Assembly (NCBI GenBank): GCA_020027245.1
Contig: JAHRAN010000041.1
Coordinates: 1 to 32,403 of the forward strand
Direction: 5' to 3'
Source of the DNA: Myxococcota bacterium
GTDB taxonomy: Bacteria; Myxococcota_A; UBA9160; UBA6930
Length of the DNA: 32,403 nt
Below are positions 1 through 7,929 of this stretch, in pieces (the stretch's first letter is position 1; the number at the start of each line of letters is the position of its first letter). Position numbers and translations under genes: made by a program. The notes below the pieces were generated by a model, which had not been told where the DNA came from, did not search any database, and saw only the letters and a list, made by a program, of their open reading frames with translations.

Positions 1-1742
1 CGCGCATCGGAACCCCATGCGAAGGTACGATGCGCGAAAGCGATCTCCAACCCGTAGCGGTCAAAGAGGAGCGGCCAGAGTTGCGCAACCTGCTCGCCCT
101 GCGTGATGGAGTTGCTCGCAACGAAGCCGACGCGCGGCGCTGAGCGATGTCCCCGCGGGGGGGGGGGCAACTGTGTGTATTCGCCAGCTTTAATGAACCA
201 CGCCGCAACATAATCGAGCGTGCCGCCACCTCCACCAAGACCGGCAATGCGATGCACCTGCGCGCGCTGCTCGTTGCTCTGATACTTCGCCCCGCCGAAC
301 GGCGGGTTGCCGAGGATGTATGAGCAGTCCCCGGGCGGCAGCACATCGGCCCAGTCGGTTTCGAGCGCGTCGGCGTGGTGAATGGTCGGCGATTTTTCGA
401 GCGGGATGCGCGTGAAGCTCTGCCCGAACTCGAGGCTGAGCTGGTTGTTCATGATGTGATCCATCATCCACAACGCCGTCTCGGCGATACGCACCGGGAA
501 TTCCTTGATCTCGATGCCGTAGAACTGGTCCACATCAATGCGCGACAGAATCTCCACGTTCAGTTCGCGCTGCTCCGTGAGTTCACGCAGAATTTCGATT
601 TCGAGCTTCCGAAGCTCCCGGTAGGCGATGATCAGAAAGTTCCCGCAGCCACAGGCCGGGTCGAAAAATTTCAACTTGCCGAGCCGCTCGTGAAACTTCC
701 GAAGCTCGGCGTGGCGACCGCTCTTGCGTTTTCTGATTCGCTCGAACTCGGCGCGCAGGTTGTCGAGAAACAGCGGGCCGATCACCTTCATGATGTTCTT
801 CTCGGTGGTGTAGTGCCCACCCGTCTGACGTCGCTCCACGGGATCCATCACCGATTGAAAGAGCGAGCCGAAGATGGCGGGCGAGACTTTGGACCAGTCG
901 AAGCGGCTGGCGGCGATGAGTTGCATGCGCATCTCGGAATCGAAGGCCGGGGTGCGCAGCACGCCATCGAAGAGATCGCCGTTCACATGAGGGAAGCGCG
1001 CGAGGTCTTCGTCGAGCTTCGTCTGCCGTTTATCTCCGTGTGTATTCAGCACCTGAAAGAGTTGGATCAAAAGCCCGCCGAGGTCAGAGCCGTCCTCCCT
1101 GGTGCGGTCGAGCAGAAAATCGAGAAACAAATCGCGCGGTTCGAAGATGCCGGTGTCGTCGGCGAACAGACAGAAGACGATGCGCACCAGAAGCCGCTCG
1201 AGATCGTGACCCGTATAACCGGAGTGCTCGAGCGCGTCGTGCAGCGCGCCGACGAGTTCTGCGGCGTCGTTGTTGACGGGGTCCTGGTCTTCGAAAGAGC
1301 GCCTTTCGAGGCCGAGGATGAAGCCGAATTTCTCGACATTATGCGGCAACTCCGGGAGCGCAAAGTGCGTTTCCTCGCGTTCGTCCCGGTCGAGCAACTC
1401 GAAGTTCTGAAAGTCGCAGAGCAGTTGGTAGCGCGGGCGTTCGCCTTCGGGCAGCGCGTCGAAGTACGAATCCGCCTGCTCGCGCGCTTTCTTGAGACTG
1501 CGCCCGGCGCTCTTTTGCTCGACGAGCAGTACGCCGGGCCAGAAGAGATCAATGTAACCGTGCGTGTTGTCGAGGCGCTCTACCTGCTCTTCGTAGCGCG
1601 CCACACTGCGGCGCTTCACACCGAAGATTTCGAAGAAGTCGTTGTAGAAGCTCTGCGTCTCGCTCTTTTCGCGGGTCGCACCTGCCCACTGCTTCGCAAA
1701 GGCAGCGGCGCGCGCGCGGATTTCGTTCCAGGACAGGCGCAT
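1..1742 (-). CDS. Type IIG/IIL restriction enzyme-DNA methyltransferase (MmeI-like), C-terminus outside window
   Basis: This is the first 580 codons of a class I SAM-dependent DNA adenine methyltransferase of the MmeI/type IIL kind; full-length relatives have roughly 900-1100 residues, so the target-recognition part lies beyond base 1. The start is ATG at 1742. A PD-(D/E)xK-like nuclease motif is seen as D65 and E75-Q76-K77 (IDLFWPG then VEQKSAG). The SAM-binding motif I is FDPACGCGNF at residues 360-369 and the catalytic amino-methyltransferase motif NPPF at 479-482. Further conserved blocks are QTGGHYT and ASNSITQGEQ. The frame stays open through a run of 11 C (coding strand) that encodes a proline run near residue 526. 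It lies 41 bp downstream of the aldo/keto reductase on the same strand. Function is by motif recognition; cleavage specificity cannot be told. Confidence 0.9.
   Translation of the reverse strand, partial: MRLSWNEIRARAAAFAKQWAGATREKSETQSFYNDFFEIFGVKRRSVARYEEQVERLDNTHGYIDLFWPGVLLVEQKSAGRSLKKAREQADSYFDALPEGERPRYQLLCDFQNFELLDRDEREETHFALPELPHNVEKFGFILGLERRSFEDQDPVNNDAAELVGALHDALEHSGYTGHDLERLLVRIVFCLFADDTGIFEPRDLFLDFLLDRTREDGSDLGGLLIQLFQVLNTHGDKRQTKLDEDLARFPHVNGDLFDGVLRTPAFDSEMRMQLIAASRFDWSKVSPAIFGSLFQSVMDPVERRQTGGHYTTEKNIMKVIGPLFLDNLRAEFERIRKRKSGRHAELRKFHERLGKLKFFDPACGCGNFLIIAYRELRKLEIEILRELTEQRELNVEILSRIDVDQFYGIEIKEFPVRIAETALWMMDHIMNNQLSLEFGQSFTRIPLEKSPTIHHADALETDWADVLPPGDCSYILGNPPFGGAKYQSNEQRAQVHRIAGLGGGGGTLDYVAAWFIKAGEYTQLPPPPRGHRSAPRVGFVASNSITQGEQVAQLWPLLFDRYGLEIAFAHRTFAWGSDA
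157..167. repeat. G11 homopolymer inside the methyltransferase gene
   Basis: Eleven consecutive G on the plus strand (C on the coding strand), preceded by CCCCGC. Codon counting from the ATG at 1742 shows that 11 bases keep the frame open into the conserved VGFVASNSIT block; 10 or 12 would break it. Such tracts are classical slipped-strand phase-variation sites, but also common sequencing-error sites. Confidence 0.9.
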
Positions 1743-1783
1743 TCGTCAGCGGCTCCGGTTGTGCGTCAGCGTTGGCCCCGGCC

Positions 1784-3361
1784 TCAGCCCGGCAGGGTCA
1801 GCAGTTCGTGGGCGCCGGTCATGCGCTCTTTGATGGGGATGCCGACGGGGCAGGCGCCGGCGCAGGGGGCGGGGCAGGTTGCGCAAAGTGCGGCATTGCG
1901 GTCGAGCTTTGCGTACAGGCGCATGGCCTCTTTCTCGTCGCCGTAGTCCTCGAAGTACATCCGGTGACGCAACACATCGTGGATGGGAAGTCCTTCGGGG
2001 CAACTCGAAAGGCACGCGCCGCAGTGCGGGCCGCAGTAGCTACCGGCAATCTGGCGGTCGTATTCGCCGAGCACCGCCACATCGTCGCTGCTGAGCGCGC
2101 CGCCGGAGGCGTGCAGGTACTCGTCCACGTGCTGATGCTTGTAGAAGGAGATCACCGCGGCGGAAACCAGCGGGTTCGAGAGCACCCAGCGCAGCGCGGC
2201 CTGACTGTAGGCCGAAGCGTGGTCGTGGAACGCGCCCAGGTTCTCGTGCTTCGCGCCCTTCAGCGTCTTCATCGCCACCACGCCCATGTCCTGCTCGCGC
2301 ACCGCGCGCTCGATCAGCGCGGGCAACTCCGGCCACGCGCCGTGGTGATAGGCGACCATCATCACATCGAAGCGGCCAGACTCGATGCCGGTGCGCACCA
2401 CCTCGACCAGATTCGGCGTGTGGGTCGAGAAGCCGAGGAAGCGCACCTTGCCCTCCTGCTTCAACTCGTCGAAAGCCTGATGAACATTCGGGTCGAGCAG
2501 GCGCGCGGTGGAATCGCAGGCGTGAATGTGCACCAGATCCACATAGTCGGTGCGAAGCCGCGTGAGGCTGCCCTCGACGGCCTCCTTGTAAGCGGCCACC
2601 GGCGCGCCGGCGCCGAGGTGTCCCCAGGGCGTGCAGAACTTGGTGGCCAGAAAGACGCGGTCGCGCTGGCCCTCGATGGCGGTGGCGATCGCACTCTCGC
2701 TGCCCGTCTCCGAATAATCCGGCGATGTGTCTATGTAGTTGACGCCGCGCTCGAGCGCCCGCTTCACGATGTCCGCACCGCTCTGCTCGCCAGTCAGCCG
2801 CCCGATGCGACCCGCACCGACGACAATGTCCGAAACCGGCCAGCCGCTGCGCCCGAGTCGCCGCGTCTGCCGGATGCGCGCGCCCTTCCACGCACTGAGA
2901 TGCTCGGGATGCGTGGGCACGACCTTCGCCTGAATGTTGCGGTTGACATCGAGCCAGCCGCTCGGCGCGCGTCCCCAACCGAATGCGCCGCGCAGGAACG
3001 CCGCGCCGCCGGTGAGCACCGCCGCGCCGAGGCCAGCGCCGACGGAGAGCAGGCCGCGGCGCGCCAGGTCTGCGCCCGCTCGGGGAGCGGCGTCGTCGGC
3101 GTCGTGGCGGCTTAGATGAAAAACGAGGGCGCCGCAGAACAGCGCCGCCGCCAGCATGCCGCCCGCGATATAGAAAAGCCCGGTCATCGCGTTTCGCCCG
3201 GCGATGCCGAGCTTTTCAAAGAGCGCGTGAATCCCGTTACCCAGCGGATATGCGCTCCAGTCGAGCCCGATGAAGAGCTCGTAAGCGAAGCCGCCGAGCA
3301 CGAAGAACCCGAACGCGGCGACACCCAAACACCAAGCGGCAAAGCGAGCAAAGCGAATCAT
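1784..3361 (-). CDS. Membrane-anchored aldo/keto reductase with C-terminal dicluster 4Fe-4S domain
   Basis: A 525-residue NAD(P)H-type aldo/keto reductase joined to extra modules. The start chosen is ATG at 3361, because AGGAGG lies 7 bases before it; an in-frame start at 3385 lacks such a site. Residues 9-30, 58-82 and about 104-124 are hydrophobic; the third follows two arginines (RRGLLSVGAG). The TIM-barrel domain spans about 165-420 and shows the tetrad D211, Y216, K241 and H280 (IDTSPDY, LATKF, VHIH). The tail has two cysteine clusters, C443-x3-C-x2-C-x3-CP and C493-x2-C-x3-C-x3-CP, typical of ferredoxin-like 4Fe-4S binding. Soluble reductases with such a tail are known; the N-terminal membrane part is unusual. 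Substrate unknown. It probably passes electrons between an Fe-S partner and a nicotinamide-dependent active site at the membrane (inference). Confidence 0.85.
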   Translation of the reverse strand: MIRFARFAAWCLGVAAFGFFVLGGFAYELFIGLDWSAYPLGNGIHALFEKLGIAGRNAMTGLFYIAGGMLAAALFCGALVFHLSRHDADDAAPRAGADLARRGLLSVGAGLGAAVLTGGAAFLRGAFGWGRAPSGWLDVNRNIQAKVVPTHPEHLSAWKGARIRQTRRLGRSGWPVSDIVVGAGRIGRLTGEQSGADIVKRALERGVNYIDTSPDYSETGSESAIATAIEGQRDRVFLATKFCTPWGHLGAGAPVAAYKEAVEGSLTRLRTDYVDLVHIHACDSTARLLDPNVHQAFDELKQEGKVRFLGFSTHTPNLVEVVRTGIESGRFDVMMVAYHHGAWPELPALIERAVREQDMGVVAMKTLKGAKHENLGAFHDHASAYSQAALRWVLSNPLVSAAVISFYKHQHVDEYLHASGGALSSDDVAVLGEYDRQIAGSYCGPHCGACLSSCPEGLPIHDVLRHRMYFEDYGDEKEAMRLYAKLDRNAALCATCPAPCAGACPVGIPIKERMTGAHELLTLPG

Positions 3362-3420
3362 CGGGAATCCTCCTGCGCTGAGCATAGAGCTTTCGGACGG
3401 GTTGTGGTTGCGGACGCGAG

Positions 3421-4221
3421 CTAGCCGCTGCGCGCGTCGAGCAGGGGAACGGCGGCGGCCAGCGGGTCGGCGGCGGTGGGGTTGATGACGACCCAGGCGT
3501 CGCAGTCGCCGCCACCGCCGCCACCCGGCTTTGCGCTGCGGCTGAGTTGCGCGGCCTCGCCGGTGTGGGCGCTCTGCCCTTGCCGGCCGCGCGCCGCGCA
3601 GGCCTGGTAATAGGGCGTGGCGTCGCAGCCGGCTTCGAGCAGCACGCCGAGTTCGAGTTCGGCCGCGCGCCGCAGGCCTGCCACCGTCCGCGCGCCCACC
3701 CAGAGCGGCGGGCCGCCGGGCCTTTGCGGCTTCGGGTGAACATCGGTGTCCGCAAACGAGAAGTGCTCCCCCGCAAAGCGCAGCGGCGCATCATTGAAAG
3801 CCGCGCGCAAAATCGTCACCGCCTCCTCGAAGCGCTTGCCGCGCGCACCCGCACCCACTTCAAGGCCGAAGCCGGCCTGCACTCCGCGCTCGGCGCCGAG
3901 TCCGATGCCGAGTTCGAAACGCCCGTCGGAGAGGCCGTCCACGGTGGCCGCATCCTCGGCCACGCGCAGCGGGTGATGCAGCGCGAGCGGCAGCACGGCG
4001 GTGGCGATGGCGATGCGCGTTGTCGCAGCGGCGATCGCCGCGCAAACTGGCAGGGCCGCCGGCACACCGCCGTCACCCAGACGCTCGGGCACGGCAAAGA
4101 GATCGAAGCCGCGCTCTTCGGCCAGCCGCGCAAGCTCGACGAGACGCGGCAGCAGCGCGGGGTCGTTCCCCGAATGCACAACCGGCCGCACACCGACACG
4201 CCGCCAACGCCTCGTAGTCAA
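3421..4221 (-). CDS. LLM-class (luciferase-like) flavin-dependent oxidoreductase
   Basis: A 266-residue member of the bacterial luciferase-like monooxygenase superfamily, which uses FMN or F420. The conserved blocks RLAEERGFDLFAVPE, ATTRIAIATAV, HHPLRVAEDAATVDGLSDGR and FELGIGLG are plainly visible, followed by RFEEAVTILR. The open frame extends upstream to 4377, but those 52 codons come from the structured repeat at 4244-4339. I therefore chose TTG at 4221, which has GGGAGG four bases upstream; a GTG nine codons further in is an alternative. It is short for the family (usually 300-350), and the C-terminal part holds a Gly run (KPGGGGGGD) and looks degenerate or diverged. It lies 59 bp upstream of the reductase gene, in the same direction. 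Substrate unknown. Confidence 0.75.
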   Translation of the reverse strand: MTTRRWRRVGVRPVVHSGNDPALLPRLVELARLAEERGFDLFAVPERLGDGGVPAALPVCAAIAAATTRIAIATAVLPLALHHPLRVAEDAATVDGLSDGRFELGIGLGAERGVQAGFGLEVGAGARGKRFEEAVTILRAAFNDAPLRFAGEHFSFADTDVHPKPQRPGGPPLWVGARTVAGLRRAAELELGVLLEAGCDATPYYQACAARGRQGQSAHTGEAAQLSRSAKPGGGGGGDCDAWVVINPTAADPLAAAVPLLDARSG

Positions 4222-4243
4222 AACGCCTCCCGGGGGTGCTGAC

Positions 4244-4339
4244 GCGCCCCGCCCATCCCGTTGACCGCGCCGAGCGGCTGACCGGGGCGCTTGCGCGCCC
4301 CGTCCCACCTTGTTGACCGCGCCGAGCCGCTGTCGGAAG
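4244..4339 (+). repeat. Structured dispersed repeat, cluster 1 (two tandem units)
   Basis: Two units with TTGACC cores at 4261 and 4313, 52 bp apart. Between them is a perfect 8-bp hairpin (CGGGGCGC at 4283-4290, GCGCCCCG at 4295-4302, loop TTGC). Each core is followed by GCGCCGAGC and then a variant of CTGCCGGAAG. It lies immediately upstream of the luciferase-like gene, on the opposite strand to it. Confidence 0.8.
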
Positions 4340-4362
4340 TGCTGGCGCCAAACCATCCAACT

Positions 4363-4530
4363 TTTGAGAACCCTCACTCTAACCCTCTACCAAAGGGAGA
4401 GGGAACCGAACCTTAATGGGGCGGCGGTTTTGTCTCTTGTTCCCCTCTCCCTCCGGGAGAGGGGTTAGGGGAGAGGGTTCTTAAGGTTGGGGAGGGGCGA
4501 AGCCCCTCCGGGCGGGTGCAGCCCGCCGGG
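4363..4530. repeat. REP/BIME-like composite repeat, copy 1
   Basis: Inverted arms beginning AGAACCCTC (about 4367) and ending GAGGGTTCTT (about 4474-4483) flank inner CCCTCTCCC/GGGAGAGGG palindromes. They are followed by a terminator-shaped hairpin GAGGGGC-GAA-GCCCCTC (4492-4508) and a second hairpin GGCGGG/CCCGCC (4511-4527). The same order recurs at 9153-9297. No gene is seen in the stretch 4222-4579 apart from these repeats. Confidence 0.8.
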
Positions 4531-4579
4531 GCTACGCTCTTTGGTCACACGCCCCAGCCTTTCGCGCCCGGGATGAACG

Positions 4580-5053
4580 ATGGCCGAGCCGCTGCACATC
4601 TCCGATCTGGAAGCGCTGCGCGACATCGTCGGCAGGGAGCTTCCGCCCGCTGACTGGCTCACGATAACGCAGCAGCGCATTGACCGCTTTGCGGAGGCGA
4701 CCGACGACAGGCAGTGGATCCACACCGACCCGGAGCGCGCGCGGCGCGAGTCGCCATACGGAACCACCATCGCCCACGGCCACCTGACCATGTCGCTGAT
4801 GCCGATGATGCTCGCGCAGATCATCCAGGTGCAGGCGCGGATGCTGGTGAACCCGGGTGTCGAGCGGGTGCGGCTGCGCGCACCGGTGAAGTGCGGCGAC
4901 CGCGTGCGCATGCACGCCAAGCTGACCGCGCTGCGCACGGTTCCGGGCGGCGGCGTGCGCGCCAGGTTCCGCGTCTCCTTCGAGATCGAGGGCGAAAGCC
5001 GGCCCGCCGCCTTCGGCGATGTGCTGCTGGTCTACTACCTCGAGGCGGGCTGA
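4580..5053 (+). CDS. MaoC-like hot-dog dehydratase / (R)-enoyl-CoA hydratase
   Basis: A 157-residue single hot-dog protein of the MaoC/PhaJ type, which hydrates trans-2-enoyl-CoA to (R)-3-hydroxyacyl-CoA. The hydratase motif is visible: ATDDRQWIHTDPERA with the catalytic Asp and His, then SPYGTTIAHGHLTMSL. The remainder (NPGVERVRLRAPVKCGDRVRM and the final strands) fits the fold. Length matches the family. The start is ATG at 4580 after a weak GGGATGA site. Its stop TGA overlaps the ATG of nadE by one base (TGATG), so the two are translationally coupled, although no metabolic link is obvious. The exact substrate, whether PHA precursor or fatty acid degradation intermediate, is unknown. Confidence 0.88.
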   Translation: MAEPLHISDLEALRDIVGRELPPADWLTITQQRIDRFAEATDDRQWIHTDPERARRESPYGTTIAHGHLTMSLMPMMLAQIIQVQARMLVNPGVERVRLRAPVKCGDRVRMHAKLTALRTVPGGGVRARFRVSFEIEGESRPAAFGDVLLVYYLEAG

Positions 5054-6723
5054 TGGCGAAGGGGAGCACGGTGAAGCTCGGGATCGCGCAGTTGAATCCG
5101 ACGGTTGGCGATCTGGCCGGCAACCGCCGCCTGATTGAAGACGCGGCGCGGCGCGCGGCGGCGGCGGGGTGCGACCTCGCGCTGTTTCCCGAACTCGCGC
5201 TCCCGGGCTATCCGCCGCTCGATCTCCTCGAGCGCGACGACTTCGTGCGCGATCAGTTGCGCGAACTCGCCGCGCTCGAACAGTTGACGGCGCATCTCGG
5301 CGACACCGCGCTGCTGCTCGGCGCGGCGCTGCCAGCCAGCGGCCGCGGCGGCAAGCGACTTCAGAACGCGGCGCTGCTGCTTCAGGGCGGCGAGCGGCGC
5401 GCGCATCAGGCAAAAACGCTTTTACCCAGTTACGATGTGTTCGACGAGAAGCGCTACTTCATCCCCGCCGAAACCGTCACGCCTGTTGAACTCGGCGCGC
5501 TGCGGCTTGGGATGAGCGTCTGCGAAGACGCCTGGGTGGACGCGGTCGGTTACCCGAGCGACCCGATCACCGAGCTTTCGCAGGCGGGCGCCGGGCTGAT
5601 TGCGAACCTGTCGGCGTCGCCCTGGCACCTCGGCAAACCGGAAGCGCGGCGTCGTCTCTTTGCGGAACTCGCCGCGAAACACGGCGTGCCGATTGCGTTC
5701 GCCAATCAGGTCGGCGGCAACGACGAACTCATTTTCGACGGCGGCTCCTTCGTGGTGGATGCGCGCGGCCGGCTCGTCAAAGCGCTGCCGCTCTTCGAGC
5801 CTGCGCTCGAAGTCATCACCCTCGATCTGGAAACGCCGGGTGAGGGTGAAGAAATCCTGCCCGGCGATGCGGAGGACATCGCCCAGCTCGCCGCCGCGCT
5901 GCAGCTCGGCATCCGCGACTATTTTTGCAAACAGAAGCTGCCGCCGCGCGCCGTGGTCGGGCTCTCGGGCGGCATAGATTCTGCGGTCACGGCCTGGCTC
6001 GCCGCCACAGCACTCGGCCCCGAAAACGTACTCGGCATCGCCATGCCCGGCCCCTACTCATCGAAGCACAGCATCGAGGACGCAATCGCCCTCGCTGAAA
6101 AACTCGGCATCGAGTTGCGCCGCGCCGACATCCGCCCCGTTTATGAAAGCTACCGGGACATTTTCGCCACGCTGTTCGGCGCGCGCGAAGACTACGGCCT
6201 GGCGCAGCAGAACATTCAGAGCCGCATTCGCGGCGCGCTTTTGATGGCGGCGTCCAACGCGGAGGGCCGGCTGGTGCTGGCCACCGGCAACAAGAGCGAA
6301 CTTTCGGTTGGTTACTGCACCTTGTATGGCGATACCGTCGGTGGTCTCGCGGTGCTGGGCGATGTGTACAAGCGCGATGTCTATGCGCTGGCGCGCTACG
6401 CGAACCGGGAGCGCGAGCAGATTCCGCGCCGCAGCCTCGACAAAGCGCCCTCCGCCGAGCTGGCGCCCGGCCAACTCGACAGCGACGACCTGCCCGAATA
6501 CGCGGTGCTCGACGCCGTGCTGCATCAGGCCATCGAGGGCGGGCTCGGCGCCGCCGAGATCACCCCGCCCGAGGGCGCGAGCGCTGCACAGGCCCGCGAG
6601 ATTGTGCGGCGTCTCGACCGCAACGAATACAAGCGGCGTCAGGCGCCGCTGGTGCTGCGCGTTTCCGAAAAAGCCTTCGGGGGAGGGCGACGACTCCCGA
6701 TCGCCCAGCGCTACGCCTTGTAG
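5053..6723 (+). CDS. nadE: Glutamine-dependent NAD+ synthetase
   Basis: A 556-residue NadE of the two-domain type. It amidates nicotinic acid adenine dinucleotide with ATP and glutamine-derived ammonia in the last step of NAD synthesis. The N-terminal nitrilase-type glutaminase domain (about 1-265) has the triad E47 (FPELALPGYP), K121 (KTLLPSYDVFDE) and C157 (SVCEDAW). The C-terminal synthetase domain (about 280-556) has the ATP-pyrophosphatase loop SGGIDS at 305-310, then ATGNKSE and GDTVGGLAVLGDVYK. The length is usual for the family. The ATG at 5053 overlaps the maoC stop; a GTG at 5068 is an in-frame alternative. It converges with the cold-shock-domain gene, 17 bp away, with no evident terminator between them. 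Confidence 0.97.
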   Translation: MAKGSTVKLGIAQLNPTVGDLAGNRRLIEDAARRAAAAGCDLALFPELALPGYPPLDLLERDDFVRDQLRELAALEQLTAHLGDTALLLGAALPASGRGGKRLQNAALLLQGGERRAHQAKTLLPSYDVFDEKRYFIPAETVTPVELGALRLGMSVCEDAWVDAVGYPSDPITELSQAGAGLIANLSASPWHLGKPEARRRLFAELAAKHGVPIAFANQVGGNDELIFDGGSFVVDARGRLVKALPLFEPALEVITLDLETPGEGEEILPGDAEDIAQLAAALQLGIRDYFCKQKLPPRAVVGLSGGIDSAVTAWLAATALGPENVLGIAMPGPYSSKHSIEDAIALAEKLGIELRRADIRPVYESYRDIFATLFGAREDYGLAQQNIQSRIRGALLMAASNAEGRLVLATGNKSELSVGYCTLYGDTVGGLAVLGDVYKRDVYALARYANREREQIPRRSLDKAPSAELAPGQLDSDDLPEYAVLDAVLHQAIEGGLGAAEITPPEGASAAQAREIVRRLDRNEYKRRQAPLVLRVSEKAFGGGRRLPIAQRYAL

Positions 6724-6740
6724 CTACGCCACGCCGGCAT

Positions 6741-7220
6741 TCACCCCGCCGGTTCGGAGACGGCGCGGACGTGCTCGGCGCGCGCGCCGCGCGGGCTCTC
6801 CTGGGTGACATACTCGACCGTGTCGCCCTCGCTCATCGCATCGTAGTCGCCGCTGTTCATGCCGGAGCGATGAAAGAAAACCTCTTTGCCATTTTCACCC
6901 CGGATAAAACCGAAGCCGCGGTCGCGCACCATTTTCTTGATCTTGCCCTTCGAGCGCGGGCCGGTGGGCGCCGGTGCGGGGCCAGCGCCGTAGCGGCCAC
7001 GGCCCCGCCCGCGGCCACGACGCGGGTCGCTGTAGCGGTCGCCGAGTACGAACTCGGCCTGAAACAGACTCGCGGGAACCGTCAACGGCTCGTGCCCCTC
7101 GGCCTCGGCTTCGAGCAGCACCTCGCAGGCCTTCGCATCCACATCCACCACCGTGTAGCGCAGACGGGTGTTCTTGTGCGTGCACTGCGCGCCAGCTTCG
7201 ATTTCGTCGAGCGCAATCAT
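6741..7220 (-). CDS. Cold-shock-domain protein with extra N-terminal domain and RG-rich linker
   Basis: A 159-residue protein. Residues 91-155 form a cold-shock (OB-fold) domain with the nucleic-acid-binding motifs RGFGFI (101-106) and EVFFHRS (113-119). It presumably binds single-stranded RNA or DNA in the cytoplasm. Before it lies a 60-residue N-terminal region (MIALDEIEAGAQCTHKNTRL onward) that I do not recognise, and a linker rich in Arg-Gly dipeptides (RRGRGRGRGRYG, 67-78). Ordinary Csp proteins have about 70 residues, so this is an extended form. ATG 7220 is preceded by GGGAGG, and a good sigma70-type promoter lies upstream at 7305-7333. The role is inferred from the C-terminal domain only. 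Confidence 0.82.
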   Translation of the reverse strand: MIALDEIEAGAQCTHKNTRLRYTVVDVDAKACEVLLEAEAEGHEPLTVPASLFQAEFVLGDRYSDPRRGRGRGRGRYGAGPAPAPTGPRSKGKIKKMVRDRGFGFIRGENGKEVFFHRSGMNSGDYDAMSEGDTVEYVTQESPRGARAEHVRAVSEPAG

Positions 7221-7304
7221 GGCGCCCTCCCATGTTTCGCTCGCGTCGCGGCCAGTGGCGGGCTGCGAGAAGTACCGGCCGTGGCGTCGGATTCCGGGCG
7301 ACGC

Positions 7305-7333
7305 ACTTTAGGGAATCGCCCGGGGAGCGTCAA
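7305..7333 (-). promoter_or_regulatory. Sigma70-type promoter for the cold-shock-domain gene
   Basis: On the minus strand TTGACG (7333-7328) and TAAAGT (7310-7305) are exactly 17 bases apart. The -35 box overlaps the stop codon of the upstream permease gene. The first transcribed base would be near 7298, giving a leader of roughly 75-80 nt. Confidence 0.6.
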
Positions 7334-7890
7334 ACGGCGCTGCGGGCGAGCCAGCGCCCGACGCCGTGCACCAGCAGGCCCGCCGCAAGTGCGAGCAGCA
7401 GCGAAAGCGCGTAGCGCAGCAACGCGAAACGCGGGCCGAGGATGGGCAACTCCCAGGCCAGCAAGCGGTGCACGGAGAGCAGCGACCAGGCCACGAGAAA
7501 GGCGATCACCGGGCCGGGCGCCGCGCCGGAGCGCAGCAGCGTGAGTGCGATGGGCATCGAGACGAAGGGGCCCGAGGGTGTGATGGCGCCGGCGAAGGTA
7601 GCGAGTGCGATGCCCCGCAAACCGGCCTCGCGCCCGAGGCTCTGCTCGACAAGGCCTTGCGGCAGCAGCGTGCTGATGAACCCCGCGGCCAGAAACGAGA
7701 CGACGATCAGCAGGCCGAAGCGCAGCAGCAACCCAACGCCCTCGCCGAAGCCTGCGGACAAGAGGGCGCTGCCGCCACGCCAGTGCGCGAGGGCCATCAG
7801 CGCAAGCAGCAGACCAAGCAGAAACAAAAGCTGCGGCTCGAAGATTCTGCGGTTCCTCCAGCCCTCCGCGCGCGCGGGTGTGGCGTTCAT
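7330..7890 (-). CDS. Permease of the YraQ/DUF318 (UPF0718) type, half-size
   Basis: A 186-residue hydrophobic protein with about four to five membrane spans. The segments LLFLLGLLLALMALAHW, FGLLIVVSFLAAGFISTLL, the region around GAITPSGPFVSMPIALTLL, and the final LLLALAAGLLVHGV are the clearest. The signature GAITPSGPFVSMPIALTLLRSGAA (split here only by position, residues about 107-130) resembles the conserved GxxPPGGP-type loop of DUF318 predicted permeases. Full-length members have about 300-350 residues with two such halves; only one is present, so it may act as a dimer or with a partner not seen here. ATG at 7890 or GTG at 7896 are both possible. Substrate unknown. It is 39 bp downstream of the acyl-CoA dehydrogenase. 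Confidence 0.65.
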   Translation of the reverse strand: MNATPARAEGWRNRRIFEPQLLFLLGLLLALMALAHWRGGSALLSAGFGEGVGLLLRFGLLIVVSFLAAGFISTLLPQGLVEQSLGREAGLRGIALATFAGAITPSGPFVSMPIALTLLRSGAAPGPVIAFLVAWSLLSVHRLLAWELPILGPRFALLRYALSLLLALAAGLLVHGVGRWLARSAV

Positions 7891-7929
7891 CCCCACAAGA
7901 TACCGTGGCGAAGGCGCGGCGCCGCGCCG

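Noticed and set aside
145-175. Suspected frameshift in the methyltransferase gene at the G run
   Set aside because: Codon-by-codon counting from ATG 1742 shows that with 11 bases the frame leads directly into the conserved VGFVASNSITQGEQ block, so the gene is intact in this sequence.
375-1946. A 523-codon plus-strand open frame opposite the methyltransferase
   Set aside because: The minus-strand frame carries all methyltransferase motifs; the plus-strand frame has none.
4485-4530. A true Rho-independent terminator after the REP arms
   Set aside because: The hairpins are strong but no U tract follows on either side, so they are kept as repeat parts only.
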